Origin: Nocardioides sp. Root122
GTDB lineage: Bacteria > Actinomycetota > Actinomycetes > Propionibacteriales > Nocardioidaceae
Reading direction: 5' to 3'
Length of the DNA stretch: 64,000 bases
NCBI RefSeq assembly: GCF_001425025.1
Contig: NZ_LMDE01000013.1
Location: forward strand, 1-64,000
This document shows, piece by piece, positions 8,194 through 18,595 of this stretch (positions are counted from its first letter, which is position 1; each line of letters begins with the position of its first letter). Below the pieces are notes generated by a model. It saw nothing but the letters and a program-made list of their open reading frames with translations, did not search any database and had not been told where the DNA came from. The position numbers and the translations under genes are program-made.

Positions 8194-8708
8194 GCGGGCT
8201 GGGACCGGGTGAGCCGGGCGGTGGCCAGCAGCAGCACGACGGTCGCCCCGCCCGTGACGAGCCACAGCCAGGAGGGCGCCCAACCTGGGTCGAGCTCCCG
8301 CACGGCCAGCCACGTGAGCGGCACCGGAACCAGGGCGAGGAGCACCCGGCCGGCCCAGAGCCGGGCCAGGCGACGGTCGACCACGAGGGTCTCGGGCCCG
8401 TAGGACAGCAGGAGCGCCGCGACGTGAGCGCCGAGGAGCAGCACGGCGACCACGAGCGCCTTCCAGTCGACGGCGCCGTGCGAGGCCCACCAGCCACCGA
8501 CGAGCACGAGGGGGACGATCCCCACGGCGTGGTCGACGCTGCGCGCCCACGCGGCTGCGCTCACCGGTACCCCCAGGAGGACCGCCCAGTGCGGCCTCTG
8601 CGGCAGCGCCAGACCGAGCGCGACGCACGGCAGCAGGAACACGAGGGCACGCAGCAGGACCACGGGTGCGGTCACGCCGGGACGGAGCATCCTGCGGGCC
8701 GAGGCCAT
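8190..8708 (-). CDS. Integral membrane protein of unknown function
   Basis: 172 residues with about five hydrophobic segments (VVLLRALVFLLPCVALGLA, HWAVLLGVPVSAAAW, GIVPLVLVGGWWA, LVVAVLLLGAHVAALLL, VLLALVPVPLTWLAV, LWLVTGGATVVLLLA). No family is recognised. ATGA overlaps on both sides (stop at 8190, ATG at 8708) put it in the DUF4129-MoxR-DUF58 operon, and it may serve as a membrane partner of that system. Confidence 0.7.
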   Translation of the reverse strand: MASARRMLRPGVTAPVVLLRALVFLLPCVALGLALPQRPHWAVLLGVPVSAAAWARSVDHAVGIVPLVLVGGWWASHGAVDWKALVVAVLLLGAHVAALLLSYGPETLVVDRRLARLWAGRVLLALVPVPLTWLAVRELDPGWAPSWLWLVTGGATVVLLLATARLTRSQPA

Positions 8709-9981
8709 CAGGCACGCACCTTGGGCACCTGGCCGCGGCGCGCGAGCTGGCGCAGCACCGTGTCGAGGGTCCCGGGACCGCGCCACGGCACGACCGGGGT
8801 GCCGAGCGCGGCGAGGCGCTGGAGCCGGTCGTCGCGTTCCACCTTCTGCATGCGGGCCGCCAGCGAGGGCAGTGCGAGCCGGTCGGCGCCGGCACCGGAC
8901 ATCGCGTCGCCGATCGTGTCGATCACGACGACCGACGCCCCGCTGCGCTGCAGGCTCACGGTCGCGGTGACGAGGGGCGTGAAGAACATCGGCGACAGGA
9001 CGTGGACGACGCTGCCCGCTCCGGCGCCGAGGTCGAGGCGCTCGGGCGCGACGCTGCGCGCCTCCGTACGCACCCGGGCGAGCGTGCCCTGGAGCCGGTG
9101 GAGGTGGCGCGGGCCCGACCCCAGCGGCACCCGGGCGCCGTCGGCGGCCAGCACGAGCAGGCCCACCCGGTCACCCGTGCGGACGTGGTGCTCCGCGAGC
9201 GCCGCCGCCGCGCGCACGGTCAGGTCGAGCGTGCTCGACGCCCCGTCGATCCCACCCGAGACCCCGATGTCGCGCAGCCCGTCGACCACGATCCACACGC
9301 TCGCGTCCTGCTCGGCGCGCGTCGTGATCACGTGCAGGTCGCCCGTGCGCAGCGAGACCGGCCAGTTGATCCGCTTGAGCCGGTCACCCGCCGCGAAGTG
9401 GCGGATGCCCTCGAACTCCGTTCCGCTGCCGATCCGTCGTGACCGGTGCCGGCCGACGAGACCGTCGGGCTGGGGCACCTCCGCCCGGCTGTCGTACGGC
9501 GCCGTCTGGGGCAGCACGCTGAAACCGTGCTCGGGCAGGTCGACGGGCCCCCATCGCCACCCGGCCCACGCGGAGGTCAGGGCGACCCGTTCGGCTCCCA
9601 CAGCGCGGCGGCCCCAGCGTCGCGGGCTGGAGACCACGGTCGGCAGCCCCGCGTCGACCAGGCCGCCCGCAGCCCCGTGCAGGGGCTGGGTCGCCACGTG
9701 CGGGGCCGCTGCGGCCACGCGGGTGACGTGCTCGACGCCGGCGAGGTCGTCGACGACCAGCCGCGAGGTCGTGGCCTGCCCCTCGTGCAGGCGGTAGTGG
9801 TCGAGGCGCGCCGACACCTTCGGCGCCGTGTGCGGCCGACCGGCGAGTCCCATGGCCGCCAGCACGGCGAACGGCGCAGCCAGCACGACCAGCACCTCCT
9901 GCCCGAGCGCGACCCCACCGGTCACTCCCCCGAAGGCGAGCAGGCAGGCCCGGACGAGCGCAGGAGTCGGCCGCCAGGAGA

Positions 9982-9985
<4 letters not shown>
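8708..9985 (-). CDS. DUF58 protein (MoxR-associated)
   Basis: 425 residues. Two N-terminal membrane segments (about 11-48) are followed by a beta domain and the DUF58 signature GSGTEFEGIRHFAAGD with DRLKRINW at about 186-208. The C-terminal part has a von Willebrand A-like fold with the metal-site start VWIVVDG. DUF58 proteins pair with MoxR ATPases as chaperone-like modules; the client is unknown. It has a GTG start (9985) overlapping the MoxR stop as GTGA. Confidence 0.87.
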
Positions 9986-10990
<1,005 letters not shown>

Positions 10991-11004
<14 letters not shown>

Positions 11005-11428
11005 GGGACTCCTCGATTCGGGTCAGGATGCGGTCGATGGCTGCGGGCGGGATCCGGCTCAGGCCGGCGAGCTCGTCCTGGACCTCGGACGCCAGGTCCG
11101 GGGAACGGTCCCGTGCCAGCGCGACCAGGCGCTGGGCCAGGGCGTCGGAGGGGTGGTCGGCCTGCTGGTGGCTCGACAGGATGCGGAGGTCGGAGGTGAC
11201 CTCGTCGACGCGGTCGGGCCGCGGCTCGACCGGGTGCTGCCAGTGGGCCGCTGGGGTGTCCACCGTGTCGATCACGAGGTACGTCATCGTGAGCACCACG
11301 ACGGCCCACACCGCGTACGGCAACGGCTGGGGGTCGAAGTCGAGCCAGAGGGCGAGGGCGTAGCCGAGGACGGCCAGGACGACGCCGCCACCGACGCGAC
11401 CGCGCCACCGGTGCGACAGCCCCCTCAT
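10991..11428 (-). CDS. Small membrane protein of the MoxR operon
   Basis: 145 residues. Two closely spaced membrane helices (about 13-27 and 36-54) are followed by a soluble C-terminal domain of about 85 residues rich in charged helices (LRILSSHQQADH, then RILTRIEESRDRS). I do not recognise the family. The ATG overlaps the stop of the DUF4129 gene, and its end overlaps moxR, so it is translationally locked into this operon. Confidence 0.75.
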
Positions 11429-12219
11429 GACCGCACCCCCAGGCTTCGCCGGATCGCGTCGAGCGCTCCCATGGCCTCGGCGCGGTGGTCCTCGGTGATC
11501 GGGTGGTCGGAGAAACGTGCCTCGCGGTAGAGCTCGGCGAGGCGGGTCACGGGGCCGATGTCGGCGTCCGCGAGGTCGAGGAGCCGCAGGGCGTACTCGG
11601 AGGAGGTCTCCGACGGGCGCCGCGGCACGCCGGCGCGGCCACCCTGGACCTCGAAGCGGTGCCATGTCGCGACGATGGCGTTGCGCGCGTCGCCGTCGAG
11701 CAGCAGCGCGTCCTGCTCGGCGGCGTCGGCCACCACCTGCTCCGCCACCGCACGTGGCTCCTCGAGGACCCCGAACTCGGCCTCGAGCCGCCGGGCCTCG
11801 GGCCTCCTCGAGAAGGCCGCTCGCGCGAGGGCGACGAGCAGCCACCCTGTCCCGGCGGCGAGGACGAGGAGCAGCGTGCCGAGGAAGAGCCAGCCCAGCA
11901 CCTTGATCCACAGTGGTGGCGGGTGCTGCTCGACCAGGTCGCGGTACTGGCTGATCCCCGCGCCCGGCGGCTCGCAGTAGTTGCGCTCGTTGATGTCGTC
12001 GGGGATCTGCTCCGTCGTGGACCCGTCGGCGTTGGTGACCACCGGCAATGGGAGACACGTCTCGGCCGACGTGGTCCCCGGCCCCGGTCGCGGGCCGGGC
12101 CCGGTGAAGACCTCGTCGGGTCCGATCAACGTCGCCCACGCGACCAGCACCATGAACAGGCTCGTCCCGGCGACCATCAGCACGGCACGGGCACCCGGCG
12201 AAGCCCCGACCGCACGCAT
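11425..12219 (-). CDS. DUF4129 membrane protein
   Basis: 264 residues. A first membrane helix (about 12-31) is followed by an extracellular loop with two Cys and a second helix (about 103-127). The cytoplasmic C-terminus carries the DUF4129 pattern: AIVATWHRFE, then RRPSETSSEYALRLL and LYREARFSDHPI. DUF4129 proteins accompany MoxR/DUF58 modules. It is the first gene of the seven-gene operon, with a leaderless-type promoter directly before the ATG. Confidence 0.82.
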   Translation of the reverse strand: MRAVGASPGARAVLMVAGTSLFMVLVAWATLIGPDEVFTGPGPRPGPGTTSAETCLPLPVVTNADGSTTEQIPDDINERNYCEPPGAGISQYRDLVEQHPPPLWIKVLGWLFLGTLLLVLAAGTGWLLVALARAAFSRRPEARRLEAEFGVLEEPRAVAEQVVADAAEQDALLLDGDARNAIVATWHRFEVQGGRAGVPRRPSETSSEYALRLLDLADADIGPVTRLAELYREARFSDHPITEDHRAEAMGALDAIRRSLGVRS

Positions 12220-12226
12220 GGCGCGA

Positions 12227-12232
12227 ACCCTA
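12227..12232 (-). promoter_or_regulatory. -10 hexamer TAGGGT of the MoxR operon
   Basis: On the minus strand TAGGGT is followed by 7 nt and then ATG 12219. No ribosome binding site is present, so a leaderless transcript for the whole DUF4129-to-PlsC operon is predicted. Confidence 0.5.
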
Positions 12233-12293
12233 GGTGACGGGCTCGCGCCATGCGAGGGGGCGCGCCTGGTGGGGGCAGGCGCTGGGGGGTGGG

Positions 12294-13166
12294 TCAGTGC
12301 AGCGGGCTGAACGGCTCGGTGCCGTGGACGAGCCGGAGGCCGGCGATCCCGCTGTGGGCCTGGGCGTACGCCAGCTCGTGCGCCAGGTCGCCGACACCGT
12401 TCGATCCGGCGAGCGGAGCCAGGGCGAGGGTCGAGAGTGTGCCGAGCGCGTTGCCCTCGGCGTCCAGGAACGCGCTGCCGGAGTCGCCCGGCACGCCCGG
12501 GGTCACCGTGTAGACCGGGTGCGTCCACCCGCTCGGGTCGGTGCCCAGGCTGGTGCCCTGCTTGGGCGAGAGCTGCTCCACGCCACCGCGCAGGCTGGAG
12601 TTGCCGTAGCTGTGGACCGTGTCGCCGGCCGCGGTGCCGGTGGTGTTGAGGCCGACCGGGCCGCCCCAGAACGGGATCGACGGGTTGACCTTGCCGGCGT
12701 CCGCGGCGTCGACCTTCACCAGCGCGAGGTCGTTGTAGGCGCAGGTGTCGGCGTCGGTGACGCCGTCGCGCTGCATGGTCAGCCACGACGAGTAGACGAG
12801 CGTGCCGCCGCCGACCCGGGTGCCCTCACCGATGAGCGAGCCGCCCTCGACGAAGTCCACCTTCGTGCCGAGCGGCAGGGAGTCGGAGGAGCAGCCGTCG
12901 GTGTCGGTCGCCTCACCGAGGCCGGCACAGTGCGCCGCGTAGCCGACGTACGTCGTCCCGGCGGTGTCGGTGTAGACGAAGTTCGCGGTGCACTGGGCAC
13001 CCTCGGTGTACATCTGCACGCCGGGGTGGATGGTGGCCGTGTCGGCGCGGGCCCAGCTCGTGCGGACCTGCTTCTTGGGCGCCGCCGAGGCCGGGGCACT
13101 GGTCGCGGCCGCGGCGGCGAGGCCGGCCGCGGCGGCCAGGGTCAGGAGCTTCGTGGGGGTACGCAT
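12294..13166 (-). CDS. Secreted trypsin-like serine protease (S1 fold)
   Basis: 290 residues with a signal peptide (MRTPTKLL, then an Ala-rich core, cleaved near ASA-A at about 29). The catalytic triad is readable: His79 in YAAHC, Asp146 in YNDLALVKV, and Ser229 in GVPGDSGSAF. Cys80 follows the His as in chymotrypsin-like enzymes. The substrate is unknown. The gene stands alone on the minus strand between the MoxR operon and moeZ. Confidence 0.88.
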   Translation of the reverse strand: MRTPTKLLTLAAAAGLAAAAATSAPASAAPKKQVRTSWARADTATIHPGVQMYTEGAQCTANFVYTDTAGTTYVGYAAHCAGLGEATDTDGCSSDSLPLGTKVDFVEGGSLIGEGTRVGGGTLVYSSWLTMQRDGVTDADTCAYNDLALVKVDAADAGKVNPSIPFWGGPVGLNTTGTAAGDTVHSYGNSSLRGGVEQLSPKQGTSLGTDPSGWTHPVYTVTPGVPGDSGSAFLDAEGNALGTLSTLALAPLAGSNGVGDLAHELAYAQAHSGIAGLRLVHGTEPFSPLH

Positions 13167-13203
13167 GCCCCTCCCAACGACGTGCGCCGGGAGGGGTTAC
13201 GCG

Positions 13204-14403
13204 TCAGTAGTCGGGCTGGCTGGGGTCGATCTGGTTGACCCAGGCGACCACGCCGCCGCCCACGTGCACCGCGTCGGCGTAGCCGGCGCCCTTGACGATC
13301 GCGAGCACCTCGGCCGAGCGCACGCCCGACTTGCAGTGCAGCACGATCGGCTTGTCACCGGGCAGGTCGCCGATCGCGTTGCCGTTGAGGAACTCGCCCT
13401 TGGGCACCAGCACCGAGCCGGGGATCCGGTTGATCTCGAACTCGTTGGGCTCGCGCACGTCGATCAGGGTGAAGTCGCGCTCGCCGGCCTCGCGCTCCTT
13501 GAGCATCTGCTCGAGCTGGACGACCGAGATCGTCGAGCCGGCGGCTGCGTCGGCGGCCTCCTCGGAGACCGCGCCGCAGAAGGCGTCGTAGTCGATGAGG
13601 CCGGTGACGGTGGCGTTCTCGCCGCACAGCGCGCAGCTGGGGTCCTTGCGGACCTTGAGCTTGCGCCACTCCAGCTCGAGCGCGTCGTAGATGACGAGCT
13701 TGCCGATGGCCGGGTCACCGATGCCGGTCAGCAGCTTGATCGCCTCGTTGACCTGGATCGAGCCGATGCTGGCGCAGAGCACGCCGAGCACGCCGCCCTC
13801 GGCGCAGCTGGGCACCATGCCGGGCGGCGGGGGCTCGGGGTAGAGGCAGCGGTAGCACGGCGCGTCGTCGGACAGGGTGGGCGCGAACACGCTCGCCTGG
13901 CCGTCGAAGCGGTAGATCGAGCCCCACACGTAGGGGATCCCGAGGAAGTACGCCGCGTCGTTGACCATGTAGCGGGTGGCGAAGTTGTCGGTGCCGTCGA
14001 CGATCAGGTCGTAGCCCTCGAAGATCCCCATCACGTTGTCGTTGTCGAGGCGCTCGTTGTGCACCACCACGTCGACGTAGGGGTTGACCTCGGCGATCGA
14101 CTCCTGCGCGGAGACGGCCTTGGGGCGGCCGATGTCGGACATGCCGTGGATGATCTGGCGCTGCAGGTTCGACTCGTCGACCTCGTCGAACTCGGCGATC
14201 CCCAGCGTGCCGACCCCGGCAGCGGCCAGGTAGAGCAGGGCGGGCGAGCCCAGTCCGCCGGCGCCGATGACCAGCACCTTGGCGTTCTTCAGCCGCTTCT
14301 GCCCGGCCATCCCCACGTCGGGGATGATCAGGTGGCGGCTGTAGCGGCGCACCTCATCCGTGGTGAGCTCGGCAGCCGGCTCGACGAGCGCAGGGAACGA
14401 CAC
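13204..14403 (-). CDS. moeZ: Adenylyltransferase/sulfurtransferase MoeZ
   Basis: 399 residues: an N-terminal ThiF/MoeB E1-like domain and a C-terminal rhodanese. The nucleotide-binding motif VIGAGGLGSP is at about 45-54, and zinc-type Cys pairs are CYRC and CALC. The rhodanese cysteine is Cys357 in HCKSGVRS. In actinobacteria MoeZ adenylates and thiolates sulfur-carrier proteins for molybdopterin, thioamide and cysteine (CysO) pathways. It has a GTG start with AAGGAG about 8 nt upstream. Confidence 0.92.
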   Translation of the reverse strand: MSFPALVEPAAELTTDEVRRYSRHLIIPDVGMAGQKRLKNAKVLVIGAGGLGSPALLYLAAAGVGTLGIAEFDEVDESNLQRQIIHGMSDIGRPKAVSAQESIAEVNPYVDVVVHNERLDNDNVMGIFEGYDLIVDGTDNFATRYMVNDAAYFLGIPYVWGSIYRFDGQASVFAPTLSDDAPCYRCLYPEPPPPGMVPSCAEGGVLGVLCASIGSIQVNEAIKLLTGIGDPAIGKLVIYDALELEWRKLKVRKDPSCALCGENATVTGLIDYDAFCGAVSEEAADAAAGSTISVVQLEQMLKEREAGERDFTLIDVREPNEFEINRIPGSVLVPKGEFLNGNAIGDLPGDKPIVLHCKSGVRSAEVLAIVKGAGYADAVHVGGGVVAWVNQIDPSQPDY

Positions 14404-14558
14404 GGGTGGACTCCTTCGGGTGACGGCCAGGTCCCTGCCTCAACCGGCCGGGACGCTGCTCTGTTCCCGTCCATGGTCTCCGCCGGTTGGTGCTCGGGCT
14501 CACCGGTCCCGCCATCCGGACCCCCACGACGCCCGCCCTGCCGTCCTCGGGGCCGAAC

Positions 14559-14608
14559 GGTGTAACACCTCGGGTCACCGCGACGCTGACCCAGTGTGTC
14601 CTGGGTCA
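14559..14608 (+). promoter_or_regulatory. Cluster of inverted repeats before the M6 protease gene
   Basis: Three dyads sit in 50 bp: GGTGT-A-ACACC (14559-14569); GGGTCA (14572-14577) facing TGACCC (14587-14592); and TGACCCAG (14587-14594) facing CTGGGTCA (14601-14608) around a 6-nt spacer. The GGGTCA half-site is thus used three times. This is a likely operator region for the secreted protease. The 251-bp gap to moeZ holds no gene. Confidence 0.5.
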
Positions 14609-14654
14609 CGCCCGTTGCGACGACACCCGCCCCGCTCCTCCGGAGCACGTACAG

Positions 14655-16973
14655 ATGGAGAACATCCCTGTGAAGAAGATGGCACCCGGCGTCCTCGCCG
14701 GCGCGGCCACGCTGGCGCTGGGCCTCACCGCCCTCGCGCCCGCCGTGGCCGTCCCCTCCGACGACTCGCCCTCGTCGGGCCAGTCGGCACGGTCCAAGCC
14801 GGACAACCGTCCCGGCCCCCGGACGGCGAAGCAGCTGCGCCTGAAGGACAAGGCGCTGGCGATGCTCGACAACGGCAGCGCCAAGCTGCGCTCGCGGCAG
14901 GGCGGCGGCGCGACGGTCGCGCTCGGCGGCGGCACGTTCGTCGAGTTCCCGGTCGACAAGTCCGACAAGATCTTCACGATCCTCTCCGAGTTCGGCGACA
15001 CCGGCTCCGGCAAGCTCGGCACCACGCCCGGCCCGCTGCACAACCAGATCCCCCAGCCCGACCGCGCCACCGACAACTCCACCTACTGGGTCTCCAACTT
15101 CGACAAGGCCCACTACGAGGAGATGTTCAACGGCGACGGCGAGTCGTTCAAGAACTACTACGAGCAGCTCTCCTCCGGCCGCTACACCGCGACCAACACC
15201 GTGACCGACTGGGTCAAGGTGCCGGGCAACGCGTCGACCTACGGCGACAACACGGTCGAGGACAACGGCGGCTCCTGGTCGTTCATCGACGACTCCGCCG
15301 ACTCCTGGTACGCCTCGCAGGTCGCGGCAGGCCAGACCCCGGCCCAGATCGACGCCTACCTGTCCCAGTTCGACGTGTGGGACCGCTACGACTTCGACGG
15401 CGACGGCAACTTCAACGAGGCCGACGGCTACATCGACCACTTCCAGGCCGTGCACGCCGGCGAGGGCGAGGAGGCCGGCGCAGACCCCGACGCCATCTGG
15501 TCGCACCGCTGGTACGTCGGCACCGGCTACGGCACCACCGGCCCGAGCGTCGGGGGCACCAACAACCTCGGCGGCGGCGCCAAGATCGGCGACTCGAAGT
15601 ACTTCATCGGCGACTACACCGTCGAGCCCGAGAACGGCGGCCTCGGCGTGTTCGCCCACGAGTTCGGCCACGACCTCGGCCTCCCCGACTACTACGACAC
15701 CGCGGGCGGCGAGAACGGCAGCGCCTTCTGGACGCTCATGTCGTCGGGCTCGTGGCTCAGCCACGGCGCCAACGCGCCGGCGGGTGGCGAGGGCATCGGC
15801 ACCGTCCCCGGCCTGATGGGCCCGGAGGAGAAGCTCTTCCTGGGGTGGCTCGACCACACCGACGTCAACTCCGGCACGAGCGGCACCTACACCCTCGGTC
15901 CCTCGCAGCACACCTACGACGGCGCCGACCAGGCGATCAAGGTGAACCTGCCCAACTCCTCGGTCACCAACAACTACACCACGCCGCCCTCGGGCACGCA
16001 CGCGTGGTGGACCGGTCGAGGCGACGACATGTCGAGCACGCTCACCCGCACGGTGCCGGGATCCTCCTCAGTCACCGTCACCGCCAGCGCGTGGTACGAG
16101 ATCGAGGCGGGCTACGACTTCCTCTACGCCCAGTACTCCGTCGACGGCGGCAAGACCTGGACCACTGTCGGCTCGCCGATCGACGGCTCGTCGCGCGACA
16201 CCTGGAAGGGCCTGCGCTACTCCTACAAGCCCGGTGGCCGCGAGTCGCTGTTCCGGTTCCTCTACAAGACCGACGGCGGTGTCAACGAGGCCGGCGCGTT
16301 CCTCGACGACATCGCGGTCAAGAGCGACTCGGGCACCGTCATCGACGGTGCTGAGGACGGCGCCAACGGCTGGACGCCCGCGGGCGGCTTCGCGATCTCC
16401 ACGGGCGTCGAGGTCACCAATGCCTCGCGCTACTACCTGCTGGAGAACCGTCAGTACGTCGGCTACGACAAGACGCTCTCCGAGGGCCCCTACCAGTTCT
16501 CCAACGGCCTCACGAAGCCCAACTGGGTCGAGTTCTTCAAGTTCCAGGACGGCATGCTGGTCTGGTACGTCGACAACTCCTACACCGACAACAACGTGGC
16601 GGAGCACCCCGGTGCGGGCTACGCGATGGTGGTGGACTCGTTCCCCAACTCGCTGACCTACCCCGACGGCAGCAGCCCGAGCAACCGTCGCGAGCCCTTC
16701 GACGCCACCTTCGGCCTCGACACCGTCGACCCGACCTGCCTGCACAAGGAGGTCGCGGGCGGCACCCGGAAGGACCCGACCGTGACCACCCTCGCGGCCT
16801 GCGCCGGCGGCGTGAAGCAGAAGGCGACGTTCGACGACACCGACGTCAACGCCTACTACGACGCTGCTGCCCCGCAGAACTCCGTCAAGGTCGCGGGCGT
16901 GGGCGTCAAGGCCACCGTCACGGCCACCAAGAGGGGGTTCCTCACGGTGAACGTCTCCAACCCCGCCCCGTGA
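14655..16973 (+). CDS. Secreted M6-family metalloprotease (immune inhibitor A-like)
   Basis: 772 residues with a signal peptide (KKMAPGVLAGAATLAL, ending near AVA). The zinc site is HEFGHDLGLPDYYD with His335, Glu336 and His339. C-terminal repeats of a beta-sandwich carbohydrate or protein-binding type follow (SVDGGKTWTTVGSP), typical of immune inhibitor A peptidases that degrade host or competitor proteins. GTG 14670 has GGAG 9 nt upstream and would give a start directly at VKKM; ATG 14655 is equally placed. Full length. A strong terminator follows. Confidence 0.9.
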   Translation: MENIPVKKMAPGVLAGAATLALGLTALAPAVAVPSDDSPSSGQSARSKPDNRPGPRTAKQLRLKDKALAMLDNGSAKLRSRQGGGATVALGGGTFVEFPVDKSDKIFTILSEFGDTGSGKLGTTPGPLHNQIPQPDRATDNSTYWVSNFDKAHYEEMFNGDGESFKNYYEQLSSGRYTATNTVTDWVKVPGNASTYGDNTVEDNGGSWSFIDDSADSWYASQVAAGQTPAQIDAYLSQFDVWDRYDFDGDGNFNEADGYIDHFQAVHAGEGEEAGADPDAIWSHRWYVGTGYGTTGPSVGGTNNLGGGAKIGDSKYFIGDYTVEPENGGLGVFAHEFGHDLGLPDYYDTAGGENGSAFWTLMSSGSWLSHGANAPAGGEGIGTVPGLMGPEEKLFLGWLDHTDVNSGTSGTYTLGPSQHTYDGADQAIKVNLPNSSVTNNYTTPPSGTHAWWTGRGDDMSSTLTRTVPGSSSVTVTASAWYEIEAGYDFLYAQYSVDGGKTWTTVGSPIDGSSRDTWKGLRYSYKPGGRESLFRFLYKTDGGVNEAGAFLDDIAVKSDSGTVIDGAEDGANGWTPAGGFAISTGVEVTNASRYYLLENRQYVGYDKTLSEGPYQFSNGLTKPNWVEFFKFQDGMLVWYVDNSYTDNNVAEHPGAGYAMVVDSFPNSLTYPDGSSPSNRREPFDATFGLDTVDPTCLHKEVAGGTRKDPTVTTLAACAGGVKQKATFDDTDVNAYYDAAAPQNSVKVAGVGVKATVTATKRGFLTVNVSNPAP

Positions 16974-17009
16974 GCTGACGCACGCACCACGCGACGACCG
17001 ACACGCAGA

Positions 17010-17037
17010 GAGGGGCCCCGGGCGACCGGGGTCCCTC
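17010..17037 (+). terminator. GC-rich hairpin terminator with GCGA tetraloop
   Basis: A 12-bp stem (17010-17021 with 17026-17037, one G-T pair) closes a GCGA loop, 37 bp after the M6 protease stop. There is no clear T-run, as is common in high-GC actinobacteria. Confidence 0.75.
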
Positions 17038-17057
17038 TCCGCGTCCGGGCCGCCGGA

Positions 17058-17086
17058 TAGGCTCGGCCCCACGTACTGACCAGTAC
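17058..17086 (+). promoter_or_regulatory. TetR gene promoter with 14-bp operator
   Basis: The -10-like TAGGCT (17058-17063) is followed 9 nt later by a perfect inverted repeat GTACTG-AC-CAGTAC (17073-17086). That places the dyad at or just after the expected transcription start, so a bound dimer would block the promoter. Autoregulation by the adjacent TetR protein is inferred. Confidence 0.6.
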
Positions 17087-17108
17087 CCGCCACCAGCAGG
17101 AGCCCGAC

Positions 17109-17771
17109 GTGACCGCAGGCAGCCCCGACACCACCTCCGACGGTGCGTTCCCGCGACCGCGCGGCGGCCGGATGCCGCGACGCGAGCGCCGGGTCCAGCT
17201 GCTCGAGTCGGCTCTCGAGGTCTTCGTCGCGCAGGGCTACCACGCCGCTGCGATGGACGACATCGCCGACCGTGCCGGCGTGTCCAAGCCTGTGCTCTAC
17301 CAGCACTTCCCCGGCAAGCTCGACCTCTACCTCGCGCTGCTCGACGCCTCCTGCGACACCATCATCGACAACTGCCGCGCGGCCCTGGCCTCGACGTCGG
17401 ACAACAAGGACCGCGTCGCGGCGACGATGAAGGTCTTCTACAGCTACGTGGCCTCCGAGGAGGGCGCGTTCCGCCTGGTCTTCGAGTCCGACCTGACCAG
17501 CGAGCCCGACGTGCGCGAGCGGGTCGACCGGGTCACCGTCGAGTGCGCCGCGATGATCGCCGACGTGATCCGCACCGACACCGGGCTGCCCGACGAGGCC
17601 TCCGAGCTGCTGGCCGTGTCCCTGGTGGGAATGGCGCAGGTCTCGGCACGGTTCTGGCTCGCGGGTGGCGGCAGCATCGCCCAGGACGACGCGGCCTCCT
17701 TGATCGCCGGGCTGGCCTGGAGAGGCATCCGGGGCTACCCGATGACCGACGACCAGCTGAGCCGGCGCTGA
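17109..17771 (+). CDS. TetR-family transcriptional regulator
   Basis: 220 residues. The N-terminal helix-turn-helix is at about 49-70 (MDDIADRAGVSKPVLYQHFP); the C-terminal ligand domain ends in a basic tail. It has a GTG start with AGGAG 6 nt upstream. TetR followed by DUF3107 is a conserved actinobacterial pair. It probably represses itself through the GTACTG-AC-CAGTAC dyad. The ligand is unknown. Confidence 0.9.
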   Translation: MTAGSPDTTSDGAFPRPRGGRMPRRERRVQLLESALEVFVAQGYHAAAMDDIADRAGVSKPVLYQHFPGKLDLYLALLDASCDTIIDNCRAALASTSDNKDRVAATMKVFYSYVASEEGAFRLVFESDLTSEPDVRERVDRVTVECAAMIADVIRTDTGLPDEASELLAVSLVGMAQVSARFWLAGGGSIAQDDAASLIAGLAWRGIRGYPMTDDQLSRR

Positions 17772-17838
17772 CCGCCGACCACCCACCCGGCACCATTCAG
17801 AGCATCCCCCGACGAACGTCACAGCAAGGAGCACCACC

Positions 17839-18057
17839 GTGGAGGTCAAGATCGGCGTGCAGAACGCGCAGCGTGAGCTCGTGCTCGACACCGACAGCAC
17901 GCCCGACGACATCGAGGCCAAGCTGGCCGAGGCGCTGGCCGGCAGCGGCGTGCTGCGGCTGGCAGACGTGAAGGGCCGCACGGTCATCGTGCCGGCCGAC
18001 AAGATCGCCTACGTCGAGCTCGGTTCCCCGAGCGCGAGCACCGTCGGCTTCCGCTGA
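17839..18057 (+). CDS. DUF3107 protein
   Basis: 72 residues, GTG start with AAGGAG upstream. The whole length matches the DUF3107 family (VEVKIGVQNAQRELVLD, then PADKIAYVELG). The function is unknown; it follows TetR on the same strand with a 67-bp gap. Confidence 0.85.
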   Translation: MEVKIGVQNAQRELVLDTDSTPDDIEAKLAEALAGSGVLRLADVKGRTVIVPADKIAYVELGSPSASTVGFR

Positions 18058-18212
18058 CGCCTCACCTCAGGGGGTGGGCACCCCATCCTTGCGGGCGGCG
18101 TGGCGATTGCTCAGGCCGCTTGCGGGGAACATGATGAGCACGTCGGGCACACCCGTGCTGACACTCCTGCCGAGCACAACGCTCGGACGGTTTCATGGAA
18201 GGAAGTCGAACC

Positions 18213-18527
18213 ATGCTCGTACAGATCATCGTGACGTTGATCGTCGGCGCAGTCATCGGTCTCCTGGGCAAGCTGATCGCGCCCGGAGACAAGGACAACA
18301 TCCCGATCTGGCTGACCATCCTCTGCGGCATTGGCGGCGCCTTCATCGGTAGCTTCCTCTACTACGGCCTGTTCGGCACCTCGGGCAACTACAACGGTGA
18401 CATGTTCGACACCACCAAGGGTCCGGACTGGTGGCGGTTCGTCTGGGAGATCGCCGTCGCCGCGGTCCTGGTCGTCATCGCGTCCACGGTGACCGGCCGC
18501 AACTCCGGCAACCGCACGCACGTCTGA
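18213..18527 (+). CDS. GlsB/YeaQ/YmgE-family stress membrane protein
   Basis: 104 residues with three membrane helices (IIVTLIVGAVIGLLGKLIAP, LTILCGIGGAFIGSFLYYG, EIAVAAVLVVIASTV). The G-rich helices and the GKLI.PG turn are typical of the transglycosylase-associated / GlsB family, which is induced by envelope stress in other bacteria. ATG 18213 is chosen over ATG 18195 because GGAAGGA lies 9 nt upstream. The 155-bp upstream gap holds no gene. Confidence 0.82.
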   Translation: MLVQIIVTLIVGAVIGLLGKLIAPGDKDNIPIWLTILCGIGGAFIGSFLYYGLFGTSGNYNGDMFDTTKGPDWWRFVWEIAVAAVLVVIASTVTGRNSGNRTHV

Positions 18528-18541
18528 CACACGCGCACGGC

Positions 18542-18578
18542 ACGAGGCCCCGCAACCGTTTCGGTTGCGGGGCCTCGT
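18542..18578. terminator. Perfect 16-bp hairpin between convergent genes
   Basis: 18542-18557 pairs without mismatch with 18563-18578 around the loop GTTTC. It lies between the GlsB-type gene (+) and the MiaE-like gene (-) and can terminate both. Confidence 0.85.
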
Positions 18579-18595
18579 CGCGTCTGGGATGCGGC

